Assembly (NCBI GenBank): GCA_041781135.1
Contig: JBHAZV010000027.1
Span: 62,001 to 126,000, forward strand
Length of the DNA stretch: 64,000 bases
Direction of reading: 5' to 3'
Source: JAUMXJ01 sp041781135
Lineage (GTDB): Bacteria; Bacillota; Clostridia; Peptostreptococcales; Acidaminobacteraceae
In this document: positions 1 through 7,700 of the stretch, piece after piece
Layout: each line of letters starts with the position of its first letter
Numbering within the stretch: position 1 is the stretch's first letter
The notes under the pieces: model-generated
Told to the model about the DNA's origin: nothing
Seen by the model: only the letters and a program-made list of their open reading frames with translations
Databases searched by the model: none
Position numbers and translations under genes: made by a program

Positions 1-332
1 AGTATCCGGATGCCGTGTTTGTATTCGTGCTGCCTCCTTCGCTTGATGTGCTTCTGCAGAGAATAGTCGGACGCGGTACGGAAAGCGCAGAGAATATAGA
101 ACGCAGAACGATTGCGGCAAAAGATGAAATCGACAGAGTAGTGGATTATGATTTTTTTATTATTAATGATATAATAGGAAAATCGGTCGATACGTTAAAA
201 ATGATAATCGACAGCTGCACGGGCAGCAAAGAAAGCAAGCCCTGCGCGCTGTTAAAGCTTAAAGTAGACATTGGCACAAATAAACTTATCGCCGATATCA
301 AGGAGGGAAAAAATGTTGCAACAATCGATTGA
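1..332 (+). CDS. gmk: guanylate kinase, C-terminal part (5' end outside window)
   Basis: Reading frame 3 is open from the window edge to a TGA at 330-332. The translation (YPDAVFVFVLPPS, then a lid-like RGTES...ERR segment and a DYDFFIIND strand) is the C-terminal half of guanylate kinase, which phosphorylates GMP to GDP with ATP. The Walker A half lies upstream of the window. The last 20 bases overlap rpoZ, and gmk-rpoZ-coaBC-priA is a common Firmicutes order, which supports the call. The C-terminal tail past the IND strand is somewhat longer than needed for the fold. It is a true gene cut by the window, not a pseudogene. Confidence 0.9.
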   Translation, partial: YPDAVFVFVLPPSLDVLLQRIVGRGTESAENIERRTIAAKDEIDRVVDYDFFIINDIIGKSVDTLKMIIDSCTGSKESKPCALLKLKVDIGTNKLIADIKEGKNVATID

Positions 333-519
333 CGTGCTTGTGAAAAAAGCCGGCAACAGGTATGCGCTTACAATAGCCGCATCAAAGAGGGCGCGTGACC
401 TTATTGCAAGCAACGCTGATAATCAGGAGATGTTTAATTTCACAAAGCCTCTCACTTACGCAACCGACGAGATTTTAGACGGAAGGCTGCTGTTTGGCAG
501 GCTGCATCCGGAAGAGTAG
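313..519 (+). CDS. rpoZ: RNA polymerase omega subunit
   Basis: A 68-residue protein with the omega pattern: an N-terminal helix, then NRYALTIAASKRARDL and a late TYATDEILDGRL segment. Omega clamps the beta' subunit and helps RNA polymerase assembly. I chose ATG 313 because AGGAGGG at 301-307 sits just upstream. An in-frame start at 271 would add 14 unmatched residues inside gmk. The gene overlaps the gmk end and precedes coaBC by 3 bases, so the three are probably cotranscribed and coupled. Confidence 0.93.
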   Translation: MLQQSIDVLVKKAGNRYALTIAASKRARDLIASNADNQEMFNFTKPLTYATDEILDGRLLFGRLHPEE

Positions 520-522
520 ATT

Positions 523-1731
523 ATGAACGTCGTTCTCGGCGTAACCGGCGGAATAGCGGCCTACAAGGCTGTGGATTTAGTCTCGCGCCTTAAAAAGAAA
601 AATATCGAGAGCCATGTAATAATGACAAAGAATGCAACGGAGTTTGTCACGCCGCTCACTTTTGAATCCATCTCCGGAAATCCTGTCGCATGCGGAATGT
701 TCGATGCAAAATCCAGCTGGGAAATAGAGCATATTTCCCTTGCAAAGCGAGCTGACGTGTTTGCGGTTGTGCCTGCGACTGCAAACATAATAGGCAAGCT
801 TGCGCACGGCATTGCCGATGATATGCTCTCTACTACCGCTATGGCCTGCAGGGCTCCTTTGATAATCGCACCGGCTATGAATACCGCAATGTACGAGTCG
901 GAGGCGGTCCGCGCAAACTTGGACATTCTCAGGGCGAGGGGCGCTGTGATAATAGAGCCTGATACGGGACGGCTGGCATGTAATGACATAGGGCGCGGTA
1001 AGCTTGCAAGCATAGATTTGATAGAGGAAGCGATATGCTACGAGCTGTCGAGATTAGGGGCGCATAGGGATCTTTACCGCGGCAGGAAGGTGCTTGTTAC
1101 TGCCGGACCGACGATTGAACCGCTCGACCCGGTGAGGTATATAACAAACAGGTCAAGCGGCAAGATGGGCTACGCTTTTGCCGAGGCGGCTTCAAGAATG
1201 GGTGCGGATGTGGTGCTCATCACAGGTCCGACACGGCTCAGGGCTCCGTATGGCGTAAGCACCGTACAAATAAAGACCGCATCTGAGCTTCTTGCAGAGT
1301 GCGAACGGCATTCTGACGCGGATTATATAATAATGGCGGCTGCGCCTGCCGATTTTGCTGCCGAGACAGTCAGTTCGGAAAAATTAAAGGTCAAAGGCGG
1401 GACCGGCAGTCAGCGCAGGGGATTTCAATTGAATTTCGTTCTCAATCCCGATATTATTGCGACGCTGGGGCACAAAAAGCGTGCGGGTCAGGTAATTGTC
1501 GCATTTGCCGCGGAGACGGAAAATCTTTTTGAGAACGCCGCAAAAAAACTTGTCGAAAAGCGCGCGGATTATATTCTTGCCAACGACGTGGGGCGCGAAG
1601 GCGCAGGTTTCGATGCGGACACCAATATTGCAAGCCTGCTTTTTGCAGGCGGAGAGCGGATAGATTTTGACATAATGCCTAAATCCGAACTTGCCGAGGA
1701 AGTGCTCAAGATTATTGCAAAAAAGGAATGA
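523..1731 (+). CDS. coaBC: bifunctional phosphopantothenoylcysteine decarboxylase / phosphopantothenate-cysteine ligase
   Basis: A 402-residue fusion for coenzyme A synthesis. The N-terminal flavoprotein CoaC domain (about 1-180) has VTGGIAAYKA, a catalytic-His context IEHISLA, PAMNTAMY, and the substrate-clamp cysteine in GRLACNDIGRGKL. The C-terminal CoaB domain (about 185-400) has VTAGPTIEPLDPVRYITN followed by SSGKMGYA, and a late lysine-containing SEKLKVK segment. It ligates cysteine to 4'-phosphopantothenate using CTP and then decarboxylates the product. Length is normal. It overlaps priA by 4 bases (ATGA). coaD for a later step of the pathway lies at 15670. Confidence 0.95.
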   Translation: MNVVLGVTGGIAAYKAVDLVSRLKKKNIESHVIMTKNATEFVTPLTFESISGNPVACGMFDAKSSWEIEHISLAKRADVFAVVPATANIIGKLAHGIADDMLSTTAMACRAPLIIAPAMNTAMYESEAVRANLDILRARGAVIIEPDTGRLACNDIGRGKLASIDLIEEAICYELSRLGAHRDLYRGRKVLVTAGPTIEPLDPVRYITNRSSGKMGYAFAEAASRMGADVVLITGPTRLRAPYGVSTVQIKTASELLAECERHSDADYIIMAAAPADFAAETVSSEKLKVKGGTGSQRRGFQLNFVLNPDIIATLGHKKRAGQVIVAFAAETENLFENAAKKLVEKRADYILANDVGREGAGFDADTNIASLLFAGGERIDFDIMPKSELAEEVLKIIAKKE

Positions 1732-3668
1732 AGTACTATATCGATGTAATGATAAGAAATACGCTTGGTCAGGTTTTTACCTACCACGTCGCCGAAAAGA
1801 ATACATTGGGTCGCTATGTGAGTGTGCCTCTGCGAAACAGAAAGAAATGCCTTGGAATCGTTATCGCAGAGAGAGAAGATGGGTACCAGCCCGACTTTGA
1901 CACAAGGGAGGCGACTCTTTTTGATGATAACAGAATTGTTGATTCTACTGCGTTTGAATTGGCGCGAGAGATTGCTGCGCATTCCTATTGCACTTTTCCG
2001 GAGGCTGTTGAGCTGTTTGTTTATGACGCGCCAAAATCTAACAGAAAACTCAAAGAAGCTGCAAATCCAAAGCCTGTAAGAAAGATTCTTACAGATGAGC
2101 AGCTTGGCGCGGCGGATCGCATCTGGGCATCAGAACATATGGAGCATCTTTTGTACGGAGTTACCGGAAGCGGGAAAACAGAGGTGTATTTTGAACTGAT
2201 AAAGCGTTCGCTTGAGCACGGGAAACGCGCAATGTTTCTGCTGCCGGAGATTTCTCTTACACCGCAGATGACAGACAGGATAAAGCGGGCTTTTAACGGA
2301 AGCAGAATCGCTGTGATACACTCAAAAATTACCGAGGCTCGCCGCGCAAGATATATGGAGGAAATTGCGAGGGGGGATGTTGACATCGTGCTCGGCGCAA
2401 GGTCCGCAGTGCTTTCTCCGCTCAGGAATATAGGAGTTATCATAGTCGACGAATGCCACGAGACTTCTTACAGGCAGGACAAGCGCCCTCGCTACGATGC
2501 GTTAAGAATCGCGCGGCGTCTGGCTGAATTAGAAGGTTCAAAGCTCGTGTTCGGCTCTGCCACTCCAAATGTAGATGTGTTTTATAATCACGGGCGCAGC
2601 GGCACTTTGACCCAGCTCAATTCGCGATATTCCGGATATGCGATGCCGTTTGTCAGTATTGTGGATATGCGCCACGAGAGCGACAAAATCATCAGCTCGC
2701 AGCTTCATCTGTCGATTGAAGACAGGCTCGCCAAGCGCGAACAGACGATACTTTTTATCAATCGCAAGGGTTTTTCGAGCATCGTGCAGTGCCATAGATG
2801 CGGCTATGTATTCAAATGTCCCAACTGCGAGGTTGCAAAGACATATTATAGACACGCTTCAAAATTATGCTGCAATTACTGTTCTCACGAAGAAAGTGTT
2901 CCCAATGTATGCCCCGACTGCGGCGGTACAGAAATCGAATTCAGCGGTCTTGGAACCGAAAAAATCGAGGCAGAGATTGCAAAGCGCTATCCTAATGCCT
3001 CTGTTGCAAGGCTTGATCGTTCGGTAGTCACTTCGAGCTCGCGGGTACAGGAGGTTGTAGAGGCATTCGAGAGCGGCGAAGTCGACATACTCATCGGCAC
3101 GCAAATGATAGCAAAGGGGCTCGATTTTCCAAAGGTGACTCTTGTGGGAATACTTGCAGCCGATTTACAGTTATATGCTCCTGACTTTTTGGCATCGGAG
3201 CGGGCCTTTCAGCTGTTTACTCAGGTTTCCGGCAGAGCGGGCAGGAGCGGACTTCGCTCGGAAGTTATAATTCAGACATATAGTCCAACACATATGGCGG
3301 TTAGCAGCAGAACTTATGATGAATTTTACAAAAAAGAATTAAATTTTAGGCAAAAGCTTGGATATCCGCCATATAAATCGGTGCTTCTTATGACGTTCAG
3401 CGACGCTGATGAGCGAAAAGCGGCCGAATCCGCTTATCGCACAAAGCAATATCTCAGGAAAAAATTAGAACTCGCAAGTCTCAATAAAAGTGTTAAAATA
3501 TTTGATGAGGTTCCGGCATCGATCAGGCGTATCGAGAATCAATTCAGATACCAGGTGTTCGTGGTATCCGAAAACGAGGTTTTTGGTGAAGTTGCAAGGC
3601 TGGTCGGTGTCATAGAACAAAAATTAAAACAGACGACAGGTTCGCATATAACTGTGGATCTGGCATGA
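1728..3668 (+). CDS. priA: primosomal replication restart helicase PriA
   Basis: A 646-residue superfamily 2 helicase that reloads the replisome at stalled forks. The N-terminal DNA-binding part is followed by Walker A GVTGSGKTEVY (about 143-153), motif II VDECHETSYRQ (about 240), and a zinc-binding cysteine array starting CHRCGYVFKCPNC (about 354-400). Motif GTQMIAKGLDFPKV and a QVSGRAGR motif VI follow. It is shorter than the usual 730-800 residues, mainly in the linker after the 3'-end-binding domain. The usual DEEH of motif II reads DECH. It starts at an ATGA overlap with coaBC, so the start is secure. Confidence 0.95.
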   Translation: MKYYIDVMIRNTLGQVFTYHVAEKNTLGRYVSVPLRNRKKCLGIVIAEREDGYQPDFDTREATLFDDNRIVDSTAFELAREIAAHSYCTFPEAVELFVYDAPKSNRKLKEAANPKPVRKILTDEQLGAADRIWASEHMEHLLYGVTGSGKTEVYFELIKRSLEHGKRAMFLLPEISLTPQMTDRIKRAFNGSRIAVIHSKITEARRARYMEEIARGDVDIVLGARSAVLSPLRNIGVIIVDECHETSYRQDKRPRYDALRIARRLAELEGSKLVFGSATPNVDVFYNHGRSGTLTQLNSRYSGYAMPFVSIVDMRHESDKIISSQLHLSIEDRLAKREQTILFINRKGFSSIVQCHRCGYVFKCPNCEVAKTYYRHASKLCCNYCSHEESVPNVCPDCGGTEIEFSGLGTEKIEAEIAKRYPNASVARLDRSVVTSSSRVQEVVEAFESGEVDILIGTQMIAKGLDFPKVTLVGILAADLQLYAPDFLASERAFQLFTQVSGRAGRSGLRSEVIIQTYSPTHMAVSSRTYDEFYKKELNFRQKLGYPPYKSVLLMTFSDADERKAAESAYRTKQYLRKKLELASLNKSVKIFDEVPASIRRIENQFRYQVFVVSENEVFGEVARLVGVIEQKLKQTTGSHITVDLA

Positions 3669-3675
3669 GGTGGAT

Positions 3676-4233
3676 GTGGCAATTAGGAATATTAGGACTG
3701 ATGAAGATCCGATACTTAGAAAAAAATCGCGCGTCATTACATCCTTTGACGATAAACTTGCAGAGCTTGTTGAGGATATGATAGATACCATGGACGCGAA
3801 CGACGGTATCGGCATAGCGGCGGTGCAGGTGGGCGCGCTGCGTAGGGTGGTTATAGTAATGGATCCCGAATTTGAAAAACCCGTTCCGAATGTGCTTGTA
3901 AATCCGGAAATTATTTGGTACAGCGGCGTTCAGTGCAAGCTGGAGGGCTGTCTCAGCGTTCCTGACAGAAGCGGAACCGTGGAACGCCCTACAAATGTGC
4001 GGGTAAAGTATCAGGATATAAACGGAAATCATGTAGATCGCGAGTTTGAAGGCGATATAGTCAGAGTGATCTGTCACGAGCTTGACCATCTTGATGGTAT
4101 TCTTTATACGGATAAAATGGTAGAGGAAATATTTGAAGATGATGCGAGTGGAGGCAATGATCGCGGCGGCGAAGAAGACGGCTCGCAGTGCAGCGTAGCC
4201 GAAGCGCATTATCCGGAGGGGCTGGAGGTTTAG
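3676..4233 (+). CDS. def: peptide deformylase
   Basis: Removes formyl groups from nascent proteins and is a metalloenzyme. All three motifs are visible: GIGIAAVQVG (usual GxGLAAPQVG, here with V in place of P), EGCLSVP with the metal-binding cysteine, and CHELDHLDG with the HExxH metal site. I prefer GTG 3676, which gives the family-typical MAIRNIR start with GAGG five bases upstream. GTG 3670 is an alternative adding two residues. A charged, Gly/Glu-rich tail of about 30 residues follows the catalytic helix. Its stop TAG overlaps the fmt GTG by one base, so deformylase and formyltransferase are translationally coupled. Confidence 0.94.
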   Translation: MAIRNIRTDEDPILRKKSRVITSFDDKLAELVEDMIDTMDANDGIGIAAVQVGALRRVVIVMDPEFEKPVPNVLVNPEIIWYSGVQCKLEGCLSVPDRSGTVERPTNVRVKYQDINGNHVDREFEGDIVRVICHELDHLDGILYTDKMVEEIFEDDASGGNDRGGEEDGSQCSVAEAHYPEGLEV

Positions 4234-5081
4234 TGGACATAGTATTTTTTGGAACTCCGGGCTTTGCTGTTCCGACGCTTAGAGCGCTCGTTGAAAAACA
4301 CAATGTGCTTGCGGTGGTCACACAGCCTGACAGACCGAAGAATAGGGGTCACAGGTTGCATTTTTCAGAAGTGAAAGAGGAAGCTCTGCGCCTTGGGCTT
4401 CCGGTTATTCAGCCTGAAAAACTCTCTGTGGGATACGGCATACCTGAAGCTGATGCATATGTCGTCGTGGCGTACGGGCAGATATTTCCGGCGGAATTGC
4501 TAAACAAACCGGTTTATGGCTGCTTTAATATACACGCGTCGCTTTTGCCGAAATACAGAGGCGCAGCGCCGATTCAGAGAGCGGTTGAGGCCGGCGAAGA
4601 TATCACCGGAGTGTGTATAATGAAGATGGATATAGGGCTCGACACAGGCGATGTCCTGCTTCGCAGAGGGCATCCCTGCGCCAGCAAGACATCTCTTCAG
4701 CTTGAAAGGGAGCTTTCGGAGCTCGGCGCAGAGATGATGCTCGAAGCTCTCCATCTTGTAAGCAGCGGTAAAGCGGTTTATACGCCGCAGAGCGGAGAGC
4801 ACACATATGCAAGGATGATAAAAAAAGAAGATTTTGCTTTTAGAGACGATATGAGTTTTTTGCAGAATCTCCAAAAAATAAGGGCGTTCGGATTTTTAAG
4901 GGCGGCTGCGTTCGGCAGACAGATAAAGGTCTTTGATATAGAGAAGGCGGAGAGCGAGGAAGCTGTCGGGATACATCTGAAGGTAGCTGACGGGTATGCA
5001 AGAGTGCTCGAACTGCAGCCCGAAAATTCAAAAAGAATGAGTGCACAGGCATTTATGCTTGGTATAAAAAATAAGGGTTAA
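4233..5081 (+). CDS. fmt: methionyl-tRNA formyltransferase
   Basis: Transfers formyl from 10-formyl-THF to initiator Met-tRNA. The N-terminal Rossmann-like domain begins DIVFFGTPGFAVPTLRAL. The active site NIHASLLPKYRGAAPIQRA supplies the catalytic Asn and His, and MDIGLDTGDVL supplies the Asp. I chose GTG 4233 because GGAGG at 4224-4228 precedes it and the family start falls here. An in-frame ATG at 4188 lies inside def and would add unrelated residues. At 282 residues it is shorter than the E. coli enzyme (315), with a compact C-terminal tRNA-binding domain. Confidence 0.94.
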   Translation: MDIVFFGTPGFAVPTLRALVEKHNVLAVVTQPDRPKNRGHRLHFSEVKEEALRLGLPVIQPEKLSVGYGIPEADAYVVVAYGQIFPAELLNKPVYGCFNIHASLLPKYRGAAPIQRAVEAGEDITGVCIMKMDIGLDTGDVLLRRGHPCASKTSLQLERELSELGAEMMLEALHLVSSGKAVYTPQSGEHTYARMIKKEDFAFRDDMSFLQNLQKIRAFGFLRAAAFGRQIKVFDIEKAESEEAVGIHLKVADGYARVLELQPENSKRMSAQAFMLGIKNKG

Positions 5082-5090
5082 GGAGGAATT

Positions 5091-5783
5091 ATGCCATATA
5101 ATTATTACTACATGGACTGGTCGTACATCGTATTGATAGTGTTCGGACTGCTGGCCATGGCAGCTCAGCTAAATGTAAAGGGGACATTCAGCAAGTACAG
5201 CAAGCTGAATTCCGGCACAGGTTATACCGGAGCGCAGGCTGCGCGGCTTATGCTCGACAGGGCGGGACTTTACAGCGTTCAAGTGCTGCAGGTAGCCGGA
5301 AGCCTTTCGGATCACTACAATCCAAGCAATCAGACAGTGAATCTCTCGGGAGAGGTCTATAACGGCACGTCTGTCGCTGCCATCGCGGTCGCGTGCCACG
5401 AATGCGGTCACGCAATACAGCACGGAGAGGGCTATGCGCCGCTGAACCTGCGCAGTATGTTTTTTCCGGTGGCTTCAATAGGCTCTCAGGCCGGGGTGCC
5501 TCTATTTATTGCGGGATTGATATTCAATTTGGGTTTTTTAACCACATTTGGAATAATATTCTTTTCGGCTTCTGTATTATTTCAGGTCGTTACTCTGCCT
5601 GTCGAGTTTAATGCAAGTGCGAGAGCGCTCGAACGAATGACGGAGTATGGACTCGTCACCGAGGGGAATATGCACGGCGCTAAAAAAGTGCTCAGCGCAG
5701 CTGCTCTTACCTATGTCGCTGCGGCTGCTGTGGCGATAGCAAACCTTATCAGGCTGATTCTGATAAGCAGGAGAAGGAATTGA
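5091..5783 (+). CDS. YugP-type membrane zinc metallopeptidase
   Basis: A 230-residue membrane protein of the neutral zinc metallopeptidase 2 family (YugP-like). An N-terminal transmembrane helix (about 10-27) precedes a soluble stretch with AARLMLDRAGL. Next is the active site ACHECGHAIQH (HExxH, about residues 102-112). Two to three hydrophobic helices follow, with a late glutamate region EFNASARALERM typical of the third metal ligand. AGGAGG stands just before ATG 5091. The substrate is not known. It sits inside the def-fmt-rsmB run as in many clostridia, and its stop overlaps the TTG of rsmB. Confidence 0.87.
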   Translation: MPYNYYYMDWSYIVLIVFGLLAMAAQLNVKGTFSKYSKLNSGTGYTGAQAARLMLDRAGLYSVQVLQVAGSLSDHYNPSNQTVNLSGEVYNGTSVAAIAVACHECGHAIQHGEGYAPLNLRSMFFPVASIGSQAGVPLFIAGLIFNLGFLTTFGIIFFSASVLFQVVTLPVEFNASARALERMTEYGLVTEGNMHGAKKVLSAAALTYVAAAAVAIANLIRLILISRRRN

Positions 5784-7042
5784 ATATACGCCTGCTGGCT
5801 TATAGGGCGCTTGCCGAACTCGGCAACAGGCATACCGATGAGCTCATAGATGATTATCTGAAGAAATATTCCCTGAGCGACATCGACAGGAGGTTTTTTG
5901 CGCAGCTGGTCGTAGGCGTTGTAGAGGACAGGATACTGCTCGACTACTACATCGACACTCTGTCAAGGGTTCCTGTCGGCGAGGTCGTGCGCAATATCCT
6001 AAGGCTTGGCTTCTATCAGGCGGTCAGGCTGAATGTGCCGGACTACGCCGCGGTAAACGAAAGTCTTAAGCTTGCCGACGAACTTAATGAACCGCAGGCA
6101 AAGGGGTATATAAACGCACTGCTAAGAACATTTCTCAGGCGCAAAAAAACCGTGCCTATGCCCAAGGAGCGCGATAAGTACCTGTCTGTTTATTATGCGC
6201 ATCCGCTTTGGCTCGTGAGATACTGGCTTGAAATGCTCGGTGAAGAGCGCACTGAGGCGCTGCTTGCGGCGGGATGCAAAAAACCTCCGCTTACGATTCG
6301 TATAAACAGCAGCCTTGTAAATCGAGATGAATACCTTGCAAGGCTTGCTGATGCAGGGGTTGAGGCGTTTGCTACAAGCAGGAGCGCGTGCGGTATCGGC
6401 ATAAAAAGCCTCGGCGGCTTAAAAATATCTGAACTGCCCGGATACGATGAAGGACATTTTATAGTGCAGGATGAGAGTTCCCAGATTGCGATAGAGGCAA
6501 GACCTCCGCGCAAGGGTGATTATGCGATAGATGTTTGCTGCAGTCCGGGCGGCAAGACGACGCATATTGCCGAGTATGCGGCAAAGGTTTCCGCTTTCGA
6601 TATAAGCAGGAGCAGGCTCGGTGTTGCGATGCAGAATATACTCAGAATGGGGTTTGCTGAAAAGGTTCAGTTCGCCGTTGTAGATGCTACAATGGGCGTA
6701 AAGGAACTCAATGATTCGGCGGACTATGTGCTGGTGGATGCGCCTTGTTCCGCGCTCGGAACCATAAGAAGAAATCCGGATATACGGCATAACCGTATTA
6801 GAAGCGATATAGCTAAAAACGCTAAGACACAGCGCATAGTGCTTAAGCGTGCATCGCAGTATGTAAAGGCCGGCGGCACGCTTATTTACAGTACTTGCAC
6901 AGTCACTTCAGAGGAAAACGAGGATCAGGTAAGAAGATTTTTGCAAAAAAATCAGGATTTTTCGCTTGTAAGAGAGGAGCTGCTGCTTCCGAGCGAAGGA
7001 GACACCGATGGCTTTTACTACGCCGTGATGGTGAGGAAATGA
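5780..7042 (+). CDS. rsmB: 16S rRNA m5C967 methyltransferase RsmB
   Basis: Methylates C5 of cytosine 967 in 16S rRNA. The N-terminal NusB-like RNA-binding domain (about 1-135) precedes the Rossmann methyltransferase. That domain has SAM loop DVCCSPGGKTTHIA, catalytic motif DAPCSALGTIRRNPDIR, and the second cysteine in YSTCTV. It starts at TTG 5780 overlapping the previous stop (TTGA), with GAGAAGGA upstream. It ends in an ATGA overlap with the phosphatase gene. In many Firmicutes rlmN lies between rsmB and the phosphatase, but here it is absent. Confidence 0.94.
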   Translation: MNIRLLAYRALAELGNRHTDELIDDYLKKYSLSDIDRRFFAQLVVGVVEDRILLDYYIDTLSRVPVGEVVRNILRLGFYQAVRLNVPDYAAVNESLKLADELNEPQAKGYINALLRTFLRRKKTVPMPKERDKYLSVYYAHPLWLVRYWLEMLGEERTEALLAAGCKKPPLTIRINSSLVNRDEYLARLADAGVEAFATSRSACGIGIKSLGGLKISELPGYDEGHFIVQDESSQIAIEARPPRKGDYAIDVCCSPGGKTTHIAEYAAKVSAFDISRSRLGVAMQNILRMGFAEKVQFAVVDATMGVKELNDSADYVLVDAPCSALGTIRRNPDIRHNRIRSDIAKNAKTQRIVLKRASQYVKAGGTLIYSTCTVTSEENEDQVRRFLQKNQDFSLVREELLLPSEGDTDGFYYAVMVRK

Positions 7043-7698
7043 GAGTTGTAAAGGGAACAGATATAGGAAGCGGCCGCAGAATAAATCAGGATTATCTCAT
7101 ATCTGATGAGCGGAATGGAATTTTTATAGTTGCCGACGGGATCGGCGGATATGCTAATGGAGAGATCGCCTCTGCGTATGCTTCCGAGCGTCTGCACAGG
7201 AGAATGAAGGCGCTGCGGTTGGAAAATTTTGAAAAAGATGTCAGACAGATAATATACCAGGTGAACGGCGAATTAGTAGAGTACTGCAACAACAGCTTTG
7301 GCGGCGTCAGAATGGGAACGACAGCGCTTGCGGTCAAGGTTTTTGACGGAGCCATAGGATATGTCAGCGTCGGAGATACAAATGTCTATGGAATCAAGGG
7401 AGGAATCATAGAACAGATAAATAAATCGCATTCTTTTCCCGGAAAGGAGATGCGCAGGGTAATCAGCTCTGCGCTTGGACCCGATTGTCTGGAGCAGATA
7501 GATTCCGGATTTATAGGCGAATATGATATTTTGGTCATGTGTACTGATGGTCTCAGTAAATGTGTGACCCCGCAGAAATTGCTTGATATCGTGCGGAATA
7601 ATGAGTTTGAGAATACGGCTAAGGCGCTTATCGCCGAGGCCTTGAGAATAGATGGCAGCGATAATATCACTGTCATGGTTATCGATGTTAGGGGATAG
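7039..7698 (+). CDS. stp: PP2C-family Ser/Thr protein phosphatase
   Basis: A 219-residue metal-dependent phosphatase that reverses phosphorylation by the adjacent PASTA kinase. Motifs in order: RRINQDYL, the metal-binding ADGIGGYANGE, GTTALAV, CTDGLSKCV and GSDNITVMVIDV. I chose ATG 7039, which overlaps the rsmB stop as ATGA and gives the usual MRVVKGTDIG start. A start inside rsmB at 6895 would add 48 unrelated residues. At about 219 residues it is a little shorter than the 240-250 usual for PrpC/Stp. The kinase gene begins 2 bases after its stop. Confidence 0.94.
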   Translation: MRVVKGTDIGSGRRINQDYLISDERNGIFIVADGIGGYANGEIASAYASERLHRRMKALRLENFEKDVRQIIYQVNGELVEYCNNSFGGVRMGTTALAVKVFDGAIGYVSVGDTNVYGIKGGIIEQINKSHSFPGKEMRRVISSALGPDCLEQIDSGFIGEYDILVMCTDGLSKCVTPQKLLDIVRNNEFENTAKALIAEALRIDGSDNITVMVIDVRG

Positions 7699-7700
7699 AG

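Noticed and set aside
1728..3668. priA as a pseudogene because of its short length
   Set aside because: All helicase motifs and the zinc cysteines are intact and the frame is continuous; only linker and N-terminal parts are compact.
6895..7038. Extended N terminus of the PP2C phosphatase inside rsmB
   Set aside because: The ATGA overlap and family alignment place the start at 7039; the extension reads as an out-of-frame part of rsmB.
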